64,000 nt of DNA from Taxillus chinensis (taxonomy: Eukaryota; Streptophyta; Magnoliopsida; Santalales; Loranthaceae). Under the pieces are notes generated by a model, which did not search any database, had not been told where the DNA came from, and saw only the letters and a program-made list of their open reading frames with translations. Below, in pieces: positions 1 to 12,743 of the stretch. The first letter of the stretch is position 1; every line of letters starts with the position of its first letter. The stretch is taken from positions 4,905,293 to 4,969,292 of the forward strand of contig CM042092.1 in assembly GCA_023512835.1 (NCBI GenBank), given 5' to 3'. A program made the position numbers and the translations under genes.

Positions 1-2878
1 GACTAGTACCCATCGACCTTAGGTGTTAACTACAGGTGGAAATGGGCTAGAGGAACAACTAGATGATGGAGGATGGTCCATTTTAACAAACAAGAGAGAA
101 CCAACGTTCTATGAGCAAAACAAGAGTAGTAAATCAAACAAAAATGCAAACAGTCAATAGGCATCTTCAAAACCACCTTTTCTTGTGCTCTTTTGGTGGA
201 TGAAATAATGATCAACAGGGAACACGGACTAGAGCACCTTCTTCTAGCTTCCTTGGATAGCTAGTGGACAGTGGAGCGATGTAGCAATGTTATAGCAACA
301 TGAGCTCAAAGCTAGGGCGTGCCATTGTTGGAGTGATCGGTGCTGGTTGGTGTGGCTATGTCATGGGGGGTTGGTGCGTGCCACAATTGGGGACGTCAGC
401 TGTGGTCGCTGCTGTAGGAGAGAGATTGAGAAGGATGAAACTTGAAAGGGGGTTTTTGGCCTTTTTGGTGGGGATTATGAACGGTGGTGATTGGTGGTGC
501 GACTTCCGTCCAGGGAAGAAATAAAGGCAGCAGCTAGTGAGGTGATTTCCAGCCACTAGGGAAACTCTATGTGATTGAGGGAGATAAGATGTTGTAACTA
601 ACTTTTTTTGCAAATTGAGAGCCCCCCATTGGTTTGGTGGAGAAGATAAGTTTATATAAATAGGAGATGGGCGAGGTTTTAGGGTTTGATTGGGGCGGCG
701 AGGAAGCATGGGAAGGCATGGCTGGTGTGGGCAGGCATGGCTAGTCCTTTGGTATCGTGGTCAGGCAGGGGCAGAGCGTGGCTACAATGGTAAAAGGGAA
801 AGCTAGTTTTGGAAATGCAGGGGAAGATGGGAAGGGACAGTCTGCGTTGCGTGAAAGAGATGAGGTGGAGAGAGATGGAGATGAGAGAGAGAGATGACCT
901 TTTTTTTGTTTTGATTTTTGATTTTGCTATTTATTTTTTTATTCTTGAACCAATGAGGAGATAACACGTGAAGTAGGTCAGGCAGGAAAGACAAAAAGAT
1001 GGTAGCTAGGGTTTTAAAATTTTCAATTAGGTAGTTTTTAACTGATATTTTTAAGTTTTAGACTTGAGAAGGCAACTCGGGTTTTAAAAAATCATAAAAA
1101 ATTATTTTTTGACTTGGGTCGTCATAACGAGTGACCTTGTGTCATTTTTATTTGAAAATGAACTCTTTTTTACGTAAGACCTGCACTGCGCATACCAGAA
1201 CTGCCTTATTATGAACATATATATTTTTTTATTTTTAAAAAAAATGCTCCAGGGGCAAATATATGTATATATATATATATATATCAAAATTTTCAGAATA
1301 ATGAATAGAATAATAAAATGAGGCTCGTTGCTTGATCCAAAGTGCCGTTTTGAAGGTTGATTGTCGTTTGACAGCCGTTAGCTGTCTGAACACAATTTGG
1401 ACTATAACTTCATCGTTTGACCTCGGAATTAAGTGAGGTTGAAGACGTTAATCCTTAAATTTGATTTTCTATCGCCTACAACTGGTTCTTTGGCATTTGA
1501 AGGCCTTTCTAAATAAATCATTGAAATTGGGTATTTTCGGCTTAACGGTCACATCTCTTTTATCTTATAAAATTCTGCAGCAAGTGGGGTTGAAATGAAA
1601 AAAATTAAATTTGATAAAATGAGCCTAATCCGGACAAAATAAGGTTCAACAGCCATAAATAAGTAAAGAATTACAAGACAAGTTTTTTTGACTAAAATAT
1701 GTCCCTACATTGAAATGGAAAGTTTTATAGGACGGTTATTAAATCTTCTTTGTTATATAAAACAGTGTTAGATTTATCATAGTGTCACTAAAATATAGAT
1801 GTGTATGCTAAGACTATGATAGACAAGATTCAAAATGAGAATATTTTTCATATCATTGGAGTAGCTCTGATTACTAATAAGATAAAAGAGAATCATTTAC
1901 ATTAGTTTAACTATTTAGGACATGGGTGCATATATTAAAAGGATAAAAAAGATTGATATTGAATAAGATAAAAAATTAAGGAGAGAATAGCAAAAAAACA
2001 ATTTGGTTAAAAGTAGTAACAAAAGATTTGAAATTATTAAATTTGGACAAAAACATAGTGATTGATATAAATGTTTAGAAGAAAAGGATCCGTATTTTGA
2101 ATTATGAGCTTTCTATTTTGTATTCTTTATATATCTAATTTTATTTTTATTAAATTAAAGCTTGTTGGTTTGATTTATTGTTGACATAATGACGTGTTTA
2201 TATTTCAGCTTCATTTAATATATATATATATATATAAATCGCACCCCTGCTCCCCAATCTTTTTTTAAAACTGCCCCTCTCCTTTACTTTTTTGTACACT
2301 TAAATTATTTATAGCTTTTATTTTACAACTCTAATTTGAAAATAAATGTATATTTTAATTTTTAATTGAGGAGAATTCAAGTCCAATATTACTATATAAA
2401 ATTATGCATAAAAATATTAAAATATTTATTTATAAAATCAATCAAATTTAGTAAAAATATATTTATTCTAGTTTCACTTTCAGAATAATCAAAAGTTTAA
2501 AATAAAGCCATAAAATTAAACTAAATTATTAATTCAATTTGATTTCAAAATAATTTAGCTCAGCTCGAATTTCAATTTTACTTTAAATTTAATTATTCGA
2601 TGGGTTGGTTTGGTCTTTATTTGGAAAATAGTGAGATAACAATTTGCACAAAATTATCAAACTGTAAACAAGTCCAATAATACTTCGCACATAATTGTTG
2701 AAAATAAGTATTTTTCTTTTATTAAATAATACGTAAAAACAAGCTCAATACTTTTACATTGTAAAATTTTAAAAAAATAGTTATAAAATTAATTACATTT
2801 ATTATTTATTTAGCCTCGGGTAATGCTAAAAAATTTAATGCAACAACATTAAAGAATACAATTTTATTCATAATTTTA
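1..2878. other. Intergenic DNA without a recognisable gene
   Basis: I see no coding region here with family resemblance. The open frames near 300-710 lack recognisable domains and overlap on opposite strands. Around 670-850 the plus strand is rich in repeated GGCATGG-like words. The rest is AT-rich with short TA runs near 1260-1284 and 2218-2236. The block 1320-1600 has more balanced composition and may be old transposon sequence, but I could not assign it. Confidence 0.5.
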
Positions 2879-2956
2879 GAGCATCTTCAACCCTATTTTA
2901 TATTTTATCTTTACATGTGAATAATTTTTTACATGTAAAGAGTTATTTTTTATATT

Positions 2957-3191
2957 TGACAAGAAATTATATTTTTTGTGCAGTATTATTCAATACACAA
3001 GTGCATATATATATACAGGTCCCGCACCTCCAACACATACGTCTAAATAGAAAACATTCCTATTTTACAGAATCCTAATTGATACGGCTTTATGTGGAGA
3101 GGATTTGACAACCCGGAAATCAATCCCAGATCAATCCCATAAATACACAATCCCATAATTCTGCAGATCCAGAATTGGTAATTTCCCAACA
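2957..3191 (-). repeat. 3' LTR of the copia element
   Basis: This 235-bp terminal repeat begins TGACAAGAAA on the plus strand and ends TTTCCCAACA, giving TGTTGGGAAA as the element-sense start. It aligns end to end with 7777-8008 but with many substitutions and small indels. The purine run GAGGGGAGC of the element strand abuts it at 3192-3200. Confidence 0.9.
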
Positions 3192-3200
3192 GCTCCCCTC
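3192..3200 (-). other. Polypurine tract of the copia element
   Basis: On the minus strand GAGGGGAGC lies immediately before the 3' LTR start TGTTGGG. In this family the tract primes plus-strand DNA synthesis. It also overlaps the end of the pol reading frame at 3199. Confidence 0.75.
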
Positions 3201-5075
3201 AAGTTGGAGCATGAAGATCACGAATGCCCAACTTGGAAAGGAGAAATTGAAATTGAGATTTACCCAAAGCCTTGGTGAAAATATAAGCGAGTTGAACACT
3301 GGTGCATACATAAGAAGGACAGATAAGACCAGCCACGATGGCATCGCGAACAAGGTGACAGTCTGCTTCAATGTGCTTTGTCCGCTCATGAAACACCGGA
3401 TTTTGCGCGATATGTAAGGCAGACTGATTGTCGCAGTACAAATCCATCCCTTGGGAATGTGAAATGCCCAAATCACCAAGCAACTGTTTGATCCATTTTA
3501 ACTCACAGGTGGCGGCTGCCATGGAACGATATTCAGCTTCGGCAGAGGAGCGCGACACAGTGGATTGCTTCTTTGTTTTCCAAGAAATCGGGGAGAACCC
3601 GAGGAAAACCAACCATCCAGTGAGAGACCGTCGGGTTAGTGGGCAGGTGGCCCAATCCGAGTCACACCATGCCTTCAAATGCAAAGGACTATCTGCCCGA
3701 AGAAGAATTCCTTGTCCCGGATGATATTTCAAATACCGCACGACTCGCAAGGCAGCCTCCCAATGCTCCTCGTGAGGTTGATGCATGAATTGGGACAAGG
3801 TGTGGACCGAATAAGCAAGATCAGGTCTGGTGACAGACAAATAAATCAATCGTCCGACAAGCCTTCGATAAGGCTCTGGATCCGCGAGAGGAGCACTCAC
3901 AGTCAATGCCAGCTTATGATTTTGTTCCATTGGAAAGGCGGCAGGTTTGGAACCCAACAAGCCTGTGGCTTCGATAATAGCCAACGCGTACTTCCTTTGA
4001 CAAAATAAAATCCCTCGGTACTCCGAGCTACCTTGATCCCTAAAAAATATTTTAAGACACCCAAATCCTTCATATGAAAACACCGACTTAAATAAGCCTT
4101 AAAAATTGTTAGAGCTTCAAGACTATTTCCCGCAAGGAGCAAGTCATCCACATAAACAAGCACGTTAAGGTGAATGTCACCCCTGTGTAAGGTAAAGAGA
4201 GAGTAGTCTGAACGAGACTGAACAAAACCATACCGTTGCAAGGCCGTAGTAAGCTTAGCGAACCAACATCGAGGGGCTTGCTTTAACCCATACAGAGACT
4301 TTTGCAATTTGCAAACCAAGTTTGGTCCATTGTTTGCAAAACCGGGTGGTACTTTCATATACACTTCCTCTTCCAAGTCACCATGAAGAAAGGCATTATG
4401 CACATCCATTTGATGGACAATCCACTGCTTACTAACAGCTACAGCTAAGAAAGTGCGAACAGTCACCATCTTGGCTACCGGAGCAAATGTCTCTGCATAG
4501 TCGATCCCCTCTCGCTGATGATTTCCAAGCACAACAAGTCTAGCTTTTAACCGTTCGATGCTCCCATCAGAATTGTATTTGATTTTATACACCCACTTGC
4601 TACCAAGTGCTTTCTGACCCGGTGGAAGCCGTGTCATGACCCATGTGTGATTGTTTTCAAGGGCCCGAATCTCAGTGGTCATTGCATGACGCCAACCTGG
4701 ATCTTTCATAGCTTCCTGAAAAGTGTGTGGTTCTCGCCCTGCGGTCACTGCTGCAACAAAATTCTGATGTCGTGCAGTGAATTGTGCACAAGAGACATAG
4801 TACGTAAGAGGATACGGGTTACCGGGGGCTGGTCGAGGAGCAAATGAAGCAGCTGTGGATGTTACTTTCCGTGTGGTATGGGTGATATAATCCTTGTATT
4901 TGGTTGATGGGATTTTTGTGCGCATCCCTCGCCCCAATTTGGATGGTACTGCATCCGCGCTCGGTCCAGACGATCTCCAGGCCAGTGTGGCTGAGTGCAG
5001 AAGAACCACCGAATTCGTCAGAGCCAGAAAGCCCACCAGACGTGTCTCCAGCACACACAGTCCTGTTCCCAGCAC
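3199..5075 (-). pseudogene. copia pol, reverse transcriptase and RNase H part, frameshifted
   Basis: Two overlapping minus-strand frames carry this region. 3903-5075 encodes the RVT_2 reverse transcriptase, with motifs SKWVYKIK, KARLV, DYAETFAPV, QMDVHNAFLHG, SLYGLKQAPR and the catalytic YVDD. 3199-4083 continues with the connection and RNase H segment: YRRLVGRLIYL, DSDWA, SSAEAEYRS, YCDNQSA and HERTKHIEADCH, the usual acidic RNase H residues. The frame change falls near 4000-4015 around an RSTEG to QRKYA junction, consistent with one small indel. Upstream, 4819-5393 is spread over several frames and is the variable linker after integrase. Confidence 0.92.
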
Positions 5076-5313
5076 TCACTGTCCCGTGAGCCGGTGAAGA
5101 AGTTCCAGACAAGGGATCTGGTTCCCGACTACCCAGACCATCGCTGCCAGTCTCGGTCCTAGCCAGACCATCACAACCAGTCCCGTTTCCAGCCCCACTG
5201 CCTGTCGACGCGTGCGGTAATTCGTGTGACAACGGCTACGAGTCGGTGGATGCTCTCCCAAGATAGTCATCATCACCTGGAGCGGCCCACACATCACAAC
5301 CAGGAACCGAAGG

Positions 5314-6333
5314 CTAAGCATCATGTGGTTGTGTAAGACCATAAGGAAAATTATTTTCATAAAATTTGACATCTCGGGAGACAAAGAATTCATCAGTGTC
5401 TAAATCATATAAAGTCCATCCCTTTCTTCCATATGGATAACCAAGAAAAACACACTTACGGCTGCGACTAGAAAACTTATCACCGTCACGTCTTTGATTG
5501 TGAGCATAACACAAACAACCAAATGTTTTCATGTTATCATAGGTAGGGACTTTACCAAATAATTTCTCATAGGGCGTCACATAATTGAGTAACCGAGATG
5601 GCGTTCGATTAATCAAATAACATGCTGCGAGTACACATTCACCCCAAAATTTCATAGGCAAATGACCTTGAAATCGAAGGGCTCTGGCGACATTCATAAT
5701 ATGTTGATGTTTTCTTTCAACTCGCCCGTTTTGTTGAGGTGTCCCCACACAAGAGGTTTCAAACACAATTCCATTCTGGAAAAAATAATCACGAAGACAA
5801 TGAAATTCGGTCCCATTGTCACTTCTAACTTTCTTGATTTTCTTATCAAATTGACGATCAACCAAGGCAACGAAATTTAAAAATAGAGTCCGGATCTCAT
5901 ATTTATTGCATAGTAAATAAATCCACACAGCACGAGAGTAATCATCAACAATGGTCAAATAATACGTTGCCCCATGGGAAGAAGGCGTCTGATATGGCCC
6001 CCACAAATCACAATGTATTAACTCAAACAGGCTACGAGCATTAGTCTCACTTACGGGAAAACTGTCACAACGCTGCTTAGCTCGAGGACACACATCACAC
6101 ACTTTTAGACTTGGATGTCGAGGCAATTGACTGATAGCTGGAATAAACTGCAACACATTATCTGAGGGATGACCCAAACGTTGATGCCACAGATCTATTA
6201 AGGAATCACCTTTCATCATAAAGGCACGCACCTTTGGGATACCACGGAAAAAATAAAGTCCTTCAGTTCTTTCACCCGCTCCAATCAACTTCTTCGTCCT
6301 CCGGTCCTGTATGACACACAGCGCATCAAGCAC
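5314..6333 (-). pseudogene. copia pol, GAG-pre-integrase and integrase core
   Basis: This 339-residue minus-strand frame begins inside pol. It has the zinc-binding pattern WHQRLGH...CDVC typical of the GAG-pre-integrase domain. The rve integrase core follows with D in HCDLWGP, D in VRSDNGTEF and E in NGRVERKH, the D-D-E catalytic triad. FLGYPYGRKGW and the RDVKFYE tail follow. The family function is insertion of the element's cDNA into the host genome. It is cut off from the reverse transcriptase by frame breaks downstream and from protease by stops upstream. Confidence 0.92.
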
Positions 6334-6660
6334 ATGAACAATGCAACAGGTGTTGTCGATTAATTGAGTGGCCGAAAATCGAGTTGCATTTTTAATCAGC
6401 GGGACAAAAAGAACATTATTAAGTTGTAATCCACCATCTGAGATTACACTTCCTTGTTTAATCCAACTCTTTCGTCCTACTCCATCCAGCGAGTTCCACC
6501 GAGACGTTAGGAATTTCCTCCAGCATTAAGCATCACAGTGGATATTTCCGATGCGTGATTTATTGCTCCCATATCTGTAATCCAATCATTGGTGTGCTTT
6601 CCCCATGCGACCGATCCTTGAAGTTTGGAGACATTCAAAGCATTTGGGAGTTCCTGCCAT
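6334..6660 (-). pseudogene. copia protease region, decayed
   Basis: Minus-strand translation of about 6660-6500 gives WITDMGAINHAS followed by ST-V. This matches the copia aspartic-protease signature WIxDTGAxxHMT with the catalytic triad changed from DTG to DMG. Stops separate it from the integrase frame. The alignment is by eye only. Confidence 0.55.
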
Positions 6661-7776
6661 TGAGGCTGAGTGTGATCCACCCTATTTATATCAACGGACC
6701 AGTTGACATGTGAGTATACTTATCTGCGGCAACGAGAATGGGTGGTAGTAGGGAGGTGGCTAAGTGTGCAGATACGAGGTGTCCTTGGGAATGCCTCGCC
6801 TCGTCCACCAGATAGCCCCCCTGGTGTTTGTCATTCCACCTCGTGCAGGACCACCGGCCGCCTCGCGAGCCAGTCCCCCACGGTCGGGAAGCCATGGAGT
6901 TAGAAACAAGAAGCCTGCATCATGTCCCCTTTAACTTATGAAATAATTGCAAAATTTGTCTGATTTGTCGGAAGAATAAGACTTACGCAGGCGTGTCAAG
7001 GTGAGTCGGAATGCCGTAACGTTGTCCCGAGACATATGACCTATCGACTCTCCTCGTTGCAGTCTCATCTTGAATAGTTAAGATAAAAGCAGTGATGTTT
7101 GGTAAAGATTAGGTACGAAAGCAAATTCAATCTTGATTGAAGCGAAAGCCCCGTCAAGTCCAATAAGAAAATGATGTAAGTAATCTTAATTCCACTTTCG
7201 GTGGGCTTGTTGGCTGATATTGCCGCGATACATCCGCCCCGCAGTGGGCGATGGAGTGTAACCCGGAGATTCTGACTCATCCAAAAGGCGAGATAAACGC
7301 CCAGAGTAGTTTGCCCCGCGTTCATACGTCGCACCTTGCTTGCCTTCTCCAAGAGATGCACCTTCAATTGACATATCTGAGGCCCGTTCCAAACAGCGAA
7401 ATCGTTGCCGCAAGTGATTCAATGATATGCGGCCATCTTCATAATAAGTAGGAGTAGGGCGTAGGGAGCGTTTCACGATAGTATTGAGCAACCCGCGCCA
7501 ACAAGCATTGAGTATCTGCGATCCAGTCTTCCAATTTCTCCACCGTGATCGGCTTAGAGTTTTTGCCTTCCACAAAACCATATTTGCGTTTTGCTTTGCA
7601 ACGAGGTGTGAACGGCCCGGGCCACCCGTTCATCATAATTCCGGGCCCCGTAGTTGGATCATTATAATCCCGTTCCGGGATTATCACTTGACCCAAGAAA
7701 ATAGGTCATGTCGACCCTTCTTATCTTCAACACCATGAGCGTGATGTTTGTACTGTAATTTTAGTGCTAAGTACCA
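6661..7776 (-). pseudogene. copia gag region, decayed
   Basis: Two short minus-strand frames (7439-7696 and 7186-7581) overlap here. The first has NGWPGPF...KRKYGFVEG followed by a W, which resembles the copia gag signature of a W..AF.. segment, K(R/N)K(Y/L)GFVDG and a downstream W. No CCHC zinc knuckle is intact. This gag region is far more scrambled than pol. Confidence 0.5.
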
Positions 7777-8008
7777 TGACAAGAAATTATATTTTAAATA
7801 AGGTATTATTCAATACACAAGTCCATGCATATATCCTGGTCCCGCACCTCCAACACATAAATCTAAATAAAACCATTCCCCCCTGCCAGAATCCTAATTG
7901 ATACGGCTTTACCTGTGGAAAGATTTGACCCCCCTTAATCAATCCCGGATAGTCCAATAAATACACATGATACTTAATTCCTGGGATAGAATTGGTAATT
8001 TCCCGACA
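7777..8008 (-). repeat. 5' LTR of the copia element
   Basis: This 232-bp terminal repeat runs from TGACAAGAAA to TTTCCCGACA on the plus strand. Just inside it (7772-7776) the element strand reads TGGTA and then departs from TGGTATCAGAGC, so the tRNA-iMet primer-binding site is degraded. Long shared blocks with 2957-3191 include CCCGCACCTCCAACACATA and AATCCTAATTGATACGGC. Confidence 0.88.
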
Positions 8009-9161
8009 ATACTTTAACTCCCAAAAAAGCACTCTTACTTTATTTTATCTGTATTTAATATTAAAAATAATAATTTTTTAATTTTGTATTTTCTCTCTCC
8101 TTGACATTGAGTACGCGCCCCTCCCTCACCCCCTCCCCGGCGGTGGAAATTGAGCCTCGGGAGGCCGTGGATAGCGATGTAGAGTTATGGAAGAAAGGCC
8201 AAGGCGATGCCGCGTTAGACTCGGGAGTGATGATAGGGCGGAGTAAGGCGAGGATTTGGAGTTAGCGTGCGGCATTTTTCAGACCCCCGTCGATCTCTCT
8301 CCGGATCCACTACTTCACCTCCTACAGGGGATACGCATCGCCCGAAAGCATCCCACTACCTCATTATCTAGGATGAATCTCTCCCACTTGCCTCTCCCAT
8401 CGACCGTCCCGCGGTAGGCGTGACTATTGTCCCGTTCTCCTCTCTCCTCGTGATTGCTCAACTCCGTCGCCTATACTCCTCACGATATGTAAATCTTAAG
8501 TCAGCGACCTCAAATCTCTTAGCGCCCGTTGGGGTCCGCAATGGCGCAGGCTTTCACCTTAGTACCGGGGAGTACTTGGCCCCCGGCACGATCTCCGATC
8601 CGCGCTAAAACCGGAGAGTCCATCAGCCTTCAAGTTAATGTGGCCCTTCGGCGGAGAGAGAATGAGGAATGCTGAAAGGAGAGAGAAAAACCAATAAAAA
8701 TAATAAAGCCAAGATGCTGTACTTAATGGGGATATTAAACTCTTAACGATAAAAGTCGCATAGCGATTCAGTTTTAAAGTCATATAAAGCCTCGTAGACG
8801 AAAATTTAAGTTTTCATGTTTATAGAAAATAATGGATGAGTAGATTAAAATTATACTAATGGTTCAAAATAAAACAAGCGAAACTCAAAGTACCCTCATT
8901 TGAGATAATTTAATTGTTTCTGTTGACCCGAACCATTAAATAAGTGGTATAATGTTATATTAGAATTACTTTTTAATGTTATTGTGTTTATTTTTCATTA
9001 GTATTAATATATATATATATATTGTATTTATCTGATTAGCTCATGACATTGCGTAAACTATAATAATGTGAGCGGTTGTAATTTTTTCTTTTCTTTTCCT
9101 TTCCCTTCAATGATCTTATATGTCATCATCACTAAGTATACACAATATACCTATCAATACT

Positions 9162-9163
<2 letters not shown>

Positions 9164-9231
<68 letters not shown>

Positions 9232-9234
9232 ATC
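9164..9234. repeat. (TA)n microsatellite
   Basis: About 35 uninterrupted TA units. The run is long enough to be polymorphic and prone to length error in assembly. Confidence 0.95.
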
Positions 9235-12159
9235 TAAGAAAATAATTATTTTTGGACTGTTAAAGATTTGATGATTGTGCGAATTGTTATCCACGCAATT
9301 TTTTAAAATGAAATCAAATGGAATAACCAAATGTCAAATTAAAATTAAAATGAAATAAATTAACGATTTGGTTATTCGATGACTTTGGGCTCATTTTTTG
9401 AAATTTTTGATTATTTTGAAACTATGTTAAAATTACAACAATATATTTTTTTATTAAATTAATTTTATATAAAATTATATTTCACTTTTTCTGTATATAA
9501 TTTTATAAAAAAATTGGAAATTTCACAGAATAAAAAATAAATATGTATTTTATTAAATTAAAATTAGATGATTAAAGTGTTAAAAATATTAAAAAATATG
9601 ACGTTCGATTACTTTCTCAATCCTTGCTCCCTGCCTCCTGATCCCATTATTTTTAGGAATTAAAAACTATTTGTTTTATTATTATCTTTTATAGGATCTA
9701 AATTAAACTCGAGAAATGTTAGCTACAATTAGTAAGGAATCAAATTTACAAACAATAAAACGACCAACAAACGCTAATTTATCAAACGTTGAAATCGAAC
9801 AACAATGGTTTGGTTTGGTTTGAAACCGAATAATATATGGTTTGTTGGTTTGAAACTTCAAAACCGGGTTTAAAACAAACCGAACGGAATAATGTTACTA
9901 TTTTACTGATTTTATATTTTTATTTTATGTTTTAGATTTATTTATTTAAGATTATTTGTTAATACTTGATATGTTATATTTGAAATTATATTATCAAATT
10001 GTATTTAACTAAATAGACTAAATTAAATTTACATATAAATATAAATTTAATATGTATTGATATGATTTTACACACTATTTATTTTTTTTATTTTACATCA
10101 TTTTAATTTTACGTAATTAAAAATTTATATTAATAAACCGACTCAAACTGATTAAATTGATAATAAGTCAAAACGCTTGTTCAATAAGAATTAAGTCCGG
10201 GTTTTGGTTTGAGTCAAGCAATTGATTTGTTTGATTTATTCAAACCGAACATAATGTTAAAAAATAACTTAAATCAATAAAAAAATAAACCAATTTCACC
10301 CTTGCCGATGATCCAGCACATCCGGCCGACTGACATGGCTTATGCCCACGCCACTCTCTCGCTCCATCTCTTTAGTAGTCATCACCTTCATCGGCTTGTC
10401 TCCACTCCGGCTCAGCGCCACCCACCCTCTTCAATGATGGTCGCATTGTCGCCTCTCTCTCTTTCACCCGACGTCGACATCTACACTCGTCAGCATCATC
10501 GTCCAAACTTTCTCGTGCGACCATCACTCATCTTCAACGGCGTCGTGTCCCATGACCTTTTGTCGTCATTGTGAGTGTCCTACTACTTGTCTTGTACATA
10601 ACCAACATCACTGGAAATTATATTCTTCAACACTTAACGATCATAGCTAATTTGTGTGGCAGCATTTGAATGATTTGTAGATAATTTTTGAATTGTTGAG
10701 TACCTAACGAGATGGTCCTAATTCATATTATGATATGATTTATGTACGTGGATATTTTTTGTAAATAATTTTTAGATGATTTATGCGGTACTTGTAGGTT
10801 GTATAAAAAATGATCAATTGGGTATAGTTTTATCAAGAATATCTGAGTTTTGGTTGGAAATTTCACCGGGTACATACATTACACAATTAATTCTTCATTC
10901 CCTAGATTTCAAGTTTTTAAAATTTCACACTCCTAACGTAGCCTTGGCAGCAATATAATGTGTAAAATCTAATTTTGTTCAAATTTATATCTATTTGAAT
11001 AAGAGCAATATAATGCGAGTAGTCCAAATGAATGACCGAAATCATAATATATTTTACTTTCTCCAACATACTTAATGGCTGTTGGGTGATTTTTATTTTT
11101 TTTTTTTGAAACATAATAAAACGTAATTTGGGAAAGGAAATCATAGATAAAGCTATTTTTACTTTTAATTTACAGTGAAAAAAGTGGCCGGATCTTTCTT
11201 AATAACCCTTCCAACTTTAAAAAAATAAAACAAAATTCTTATGGCTCATGGTGGCAACATTGCAATAAGCTTGGGATAGTTTGCCATCATTGCAATGTGG
11301 CAGCACCATTAGAAGAGAAAGCATCTCATGCCAATGGTGACGTGTCACATCACTTCAAATAATATAAGCATTTCTAACAGATCAGTATAATATAGTCCAA
11401 TATAATTAAAATGTCTTTAATAATTAACTATATCACCGGCTATTATAATATATTTAAATAAATTTACTTAAACTTTAGTTTTTAACTAAGATATAACATC
11501 ATCATTATCCCCTCCCCCTCCTTTTGCGTCACTTTTAAGTATAAAAAATAATAATTAAACAAAAATAAATATAACATAATATTAGAATTTTATTAGTTAA
11601 AATGATACTATAGAACCTAAATATAATTGTAGCTAATTAATTTAACTTGTTGAACATTTTCAATAGACTTTTAGCTAAAAGTTATAGCTAAAATCAAATA
11701 TAACTTGCTATAGTTTTAATTTAACTAATGCTACTTTAATAGTGATTCATGTAAATTTTTTTGCTAAACTATTTTTTTCTAGATTTATCGTTCATTTATT
11801 ATGTATTTTTGACGATCTTTCAATTTCAAGACTAAATAACATTGTTGTTGCCCCTCCCAACCTTATGTTATCAACTTAGTTTTAAGCCAAAAAAAAAAAA
11901 AATAGTCGGTATAAAATGGAAAGAACCAAATACATTGTTTTATTAAACAATATATTTAAAGTTAAAGATTTGTTTTTCAATCAAGCATTTATTGAGTTAC
12001 TTTATGAAAGGCGGTGGTTCAAGGCTTATTCTAGTAAGTTTTTACTTAGCTCTTTAGGAAAATGAAGGAACATTAACAAAAAATTGTTTTTCGGGCATTT
12101 TGTACATGGCACCATTTGGAATATGTTCTTCAATTTTAAGGTGGTTTTGGGACGGTTTA
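9235..12159. other. AT-rich intergenic DNA
   Basis: I recognise no gene. 9800-10260 is rich in GGTTTGGTTTG and AAACCG words and resembles the interior of hAT-type MITEs, but I found no clean ends. 10302-10574 is a locally GC-richer open frame of 90 codons without recognised domain. Homopolymer A runs occur near 11890. Confidence 0.5.
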
Positions 12160-12743
12160 TGTTGGGAAATTATGTCCCATATCAAAAGAAAAAAAGTGAA
12201 AGCCAATGAACTTATATGGTAAAGCATGCCCAAATTGTTAAAATAGGTTTTAAAGCCGTAGAAAGCAACTTAATAATCTAAAGCGAACAATATTATGACA
12301 TGAAAGGGAGACCGCATCATTGGACCGATCCTAACAAATCGACATCGAGTTTATTGTCTCCAAAAGGTGTCCCATTATATCGAAAGTTTCTCTTGATGTA
12401 GTCCAGGGTCGCAGCATGTCTCGGGTGTGTGGTGGTATCGGATCGGGAATACAAACCCCCGTCTTCATGTGATCGAATCGGGTCCGCTTTCAATCAAAAT
12501 GTACATTGAGAGGAAGCTCCTATAACAACTCACATGGTGGCAGCTCATCAGTTCCATAGGCGTGACTCTAACCTATGATGTAGTTCGATGTGTGATAAGG
12601 AGTGATCAAGGGTAACCGTGTCTCACATTGAAAGAAAGAAAGGAAGCCAAGGAACTTGTATGATAAAGTATGCTCAAATTGTTACAACACGTTTTAAAGT
12701 CAAGGGCCATATGCTCAATCCAAAATGGACAATATTGTGATAT
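12160..12743. repeat. Repeat unit with ~125-bp direct terminal repeats
   Basis: Segments 12171-12301 and 12619-12743 are direct repeats. Both contain GAA-rich tract, AGCCAA, GAACTT, TATG(A/G)TAAAG, ATGC(C/T)CAAATTGTTA and AATATT(A/G)TGA(C/T)AT. They flank about 320 bp with mixed composition. The left copy begins with TGTTGGGAAATTATGTCCCA. The structure suggests a small non-autonomous retroelement or partial LTR pair, but I found no primer-binding site and no coding sequence. Confidence 0.5.

Larger units (their letters stand above)
2957..8008 (-). mobile_element. Ty1/copia LTR retrotransposon, degraded
   Basis: This is an LTR retrotransposon read on the minus strand. It has a 5' LTR at 7777-8008, a gag-like region, protease, integrase, reverse transcriptase and RNase H, then a polypurine tract and the 3' LTR at 2957-3191. 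Integrase upstream of reverse transcriptase is the copia order. Flanking pentanucleotides ATATT (2952-2956) and ATACT (8009-8013) differ at one base and are probably the target-site duplication. Both LTRs begin TG and end CA. The LTRs differ at many positions, and the reading frame is broken by several frameshifts and stops, so the element is old and not autonomous. Confidence 0.93.
2879..8716. mobile_element. Possible GC-rich TIR element split by the copia insertion
   Basis: A GAGCATCTTC terminus follows TTA at about 2877-2880, 75 bp left of the copia element. Right of the copia element, 8100-8620 is a GC-rich island in AT-rich surroundings, and a degenerate inverted match (AAGATGCT) lies near 8709-8716. 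This layout (GAGCATC end, AT-rich arm, GC-rich core, AT-rich arm) is the same as the elements at 25.9-26.75 kb and 52.9-53.87 kb. Subtracting the copia insertion gives an outer element of roughly 0.8 kb, close to those sizes. The right end is weak, so this is inference. Confidence 0.3.

Noticed and set aside
300..709. Overlapping open frames on both strands near the window start
   Set aside because: No domain, no splice support and mutual overlap; nothing shows that either is coding.
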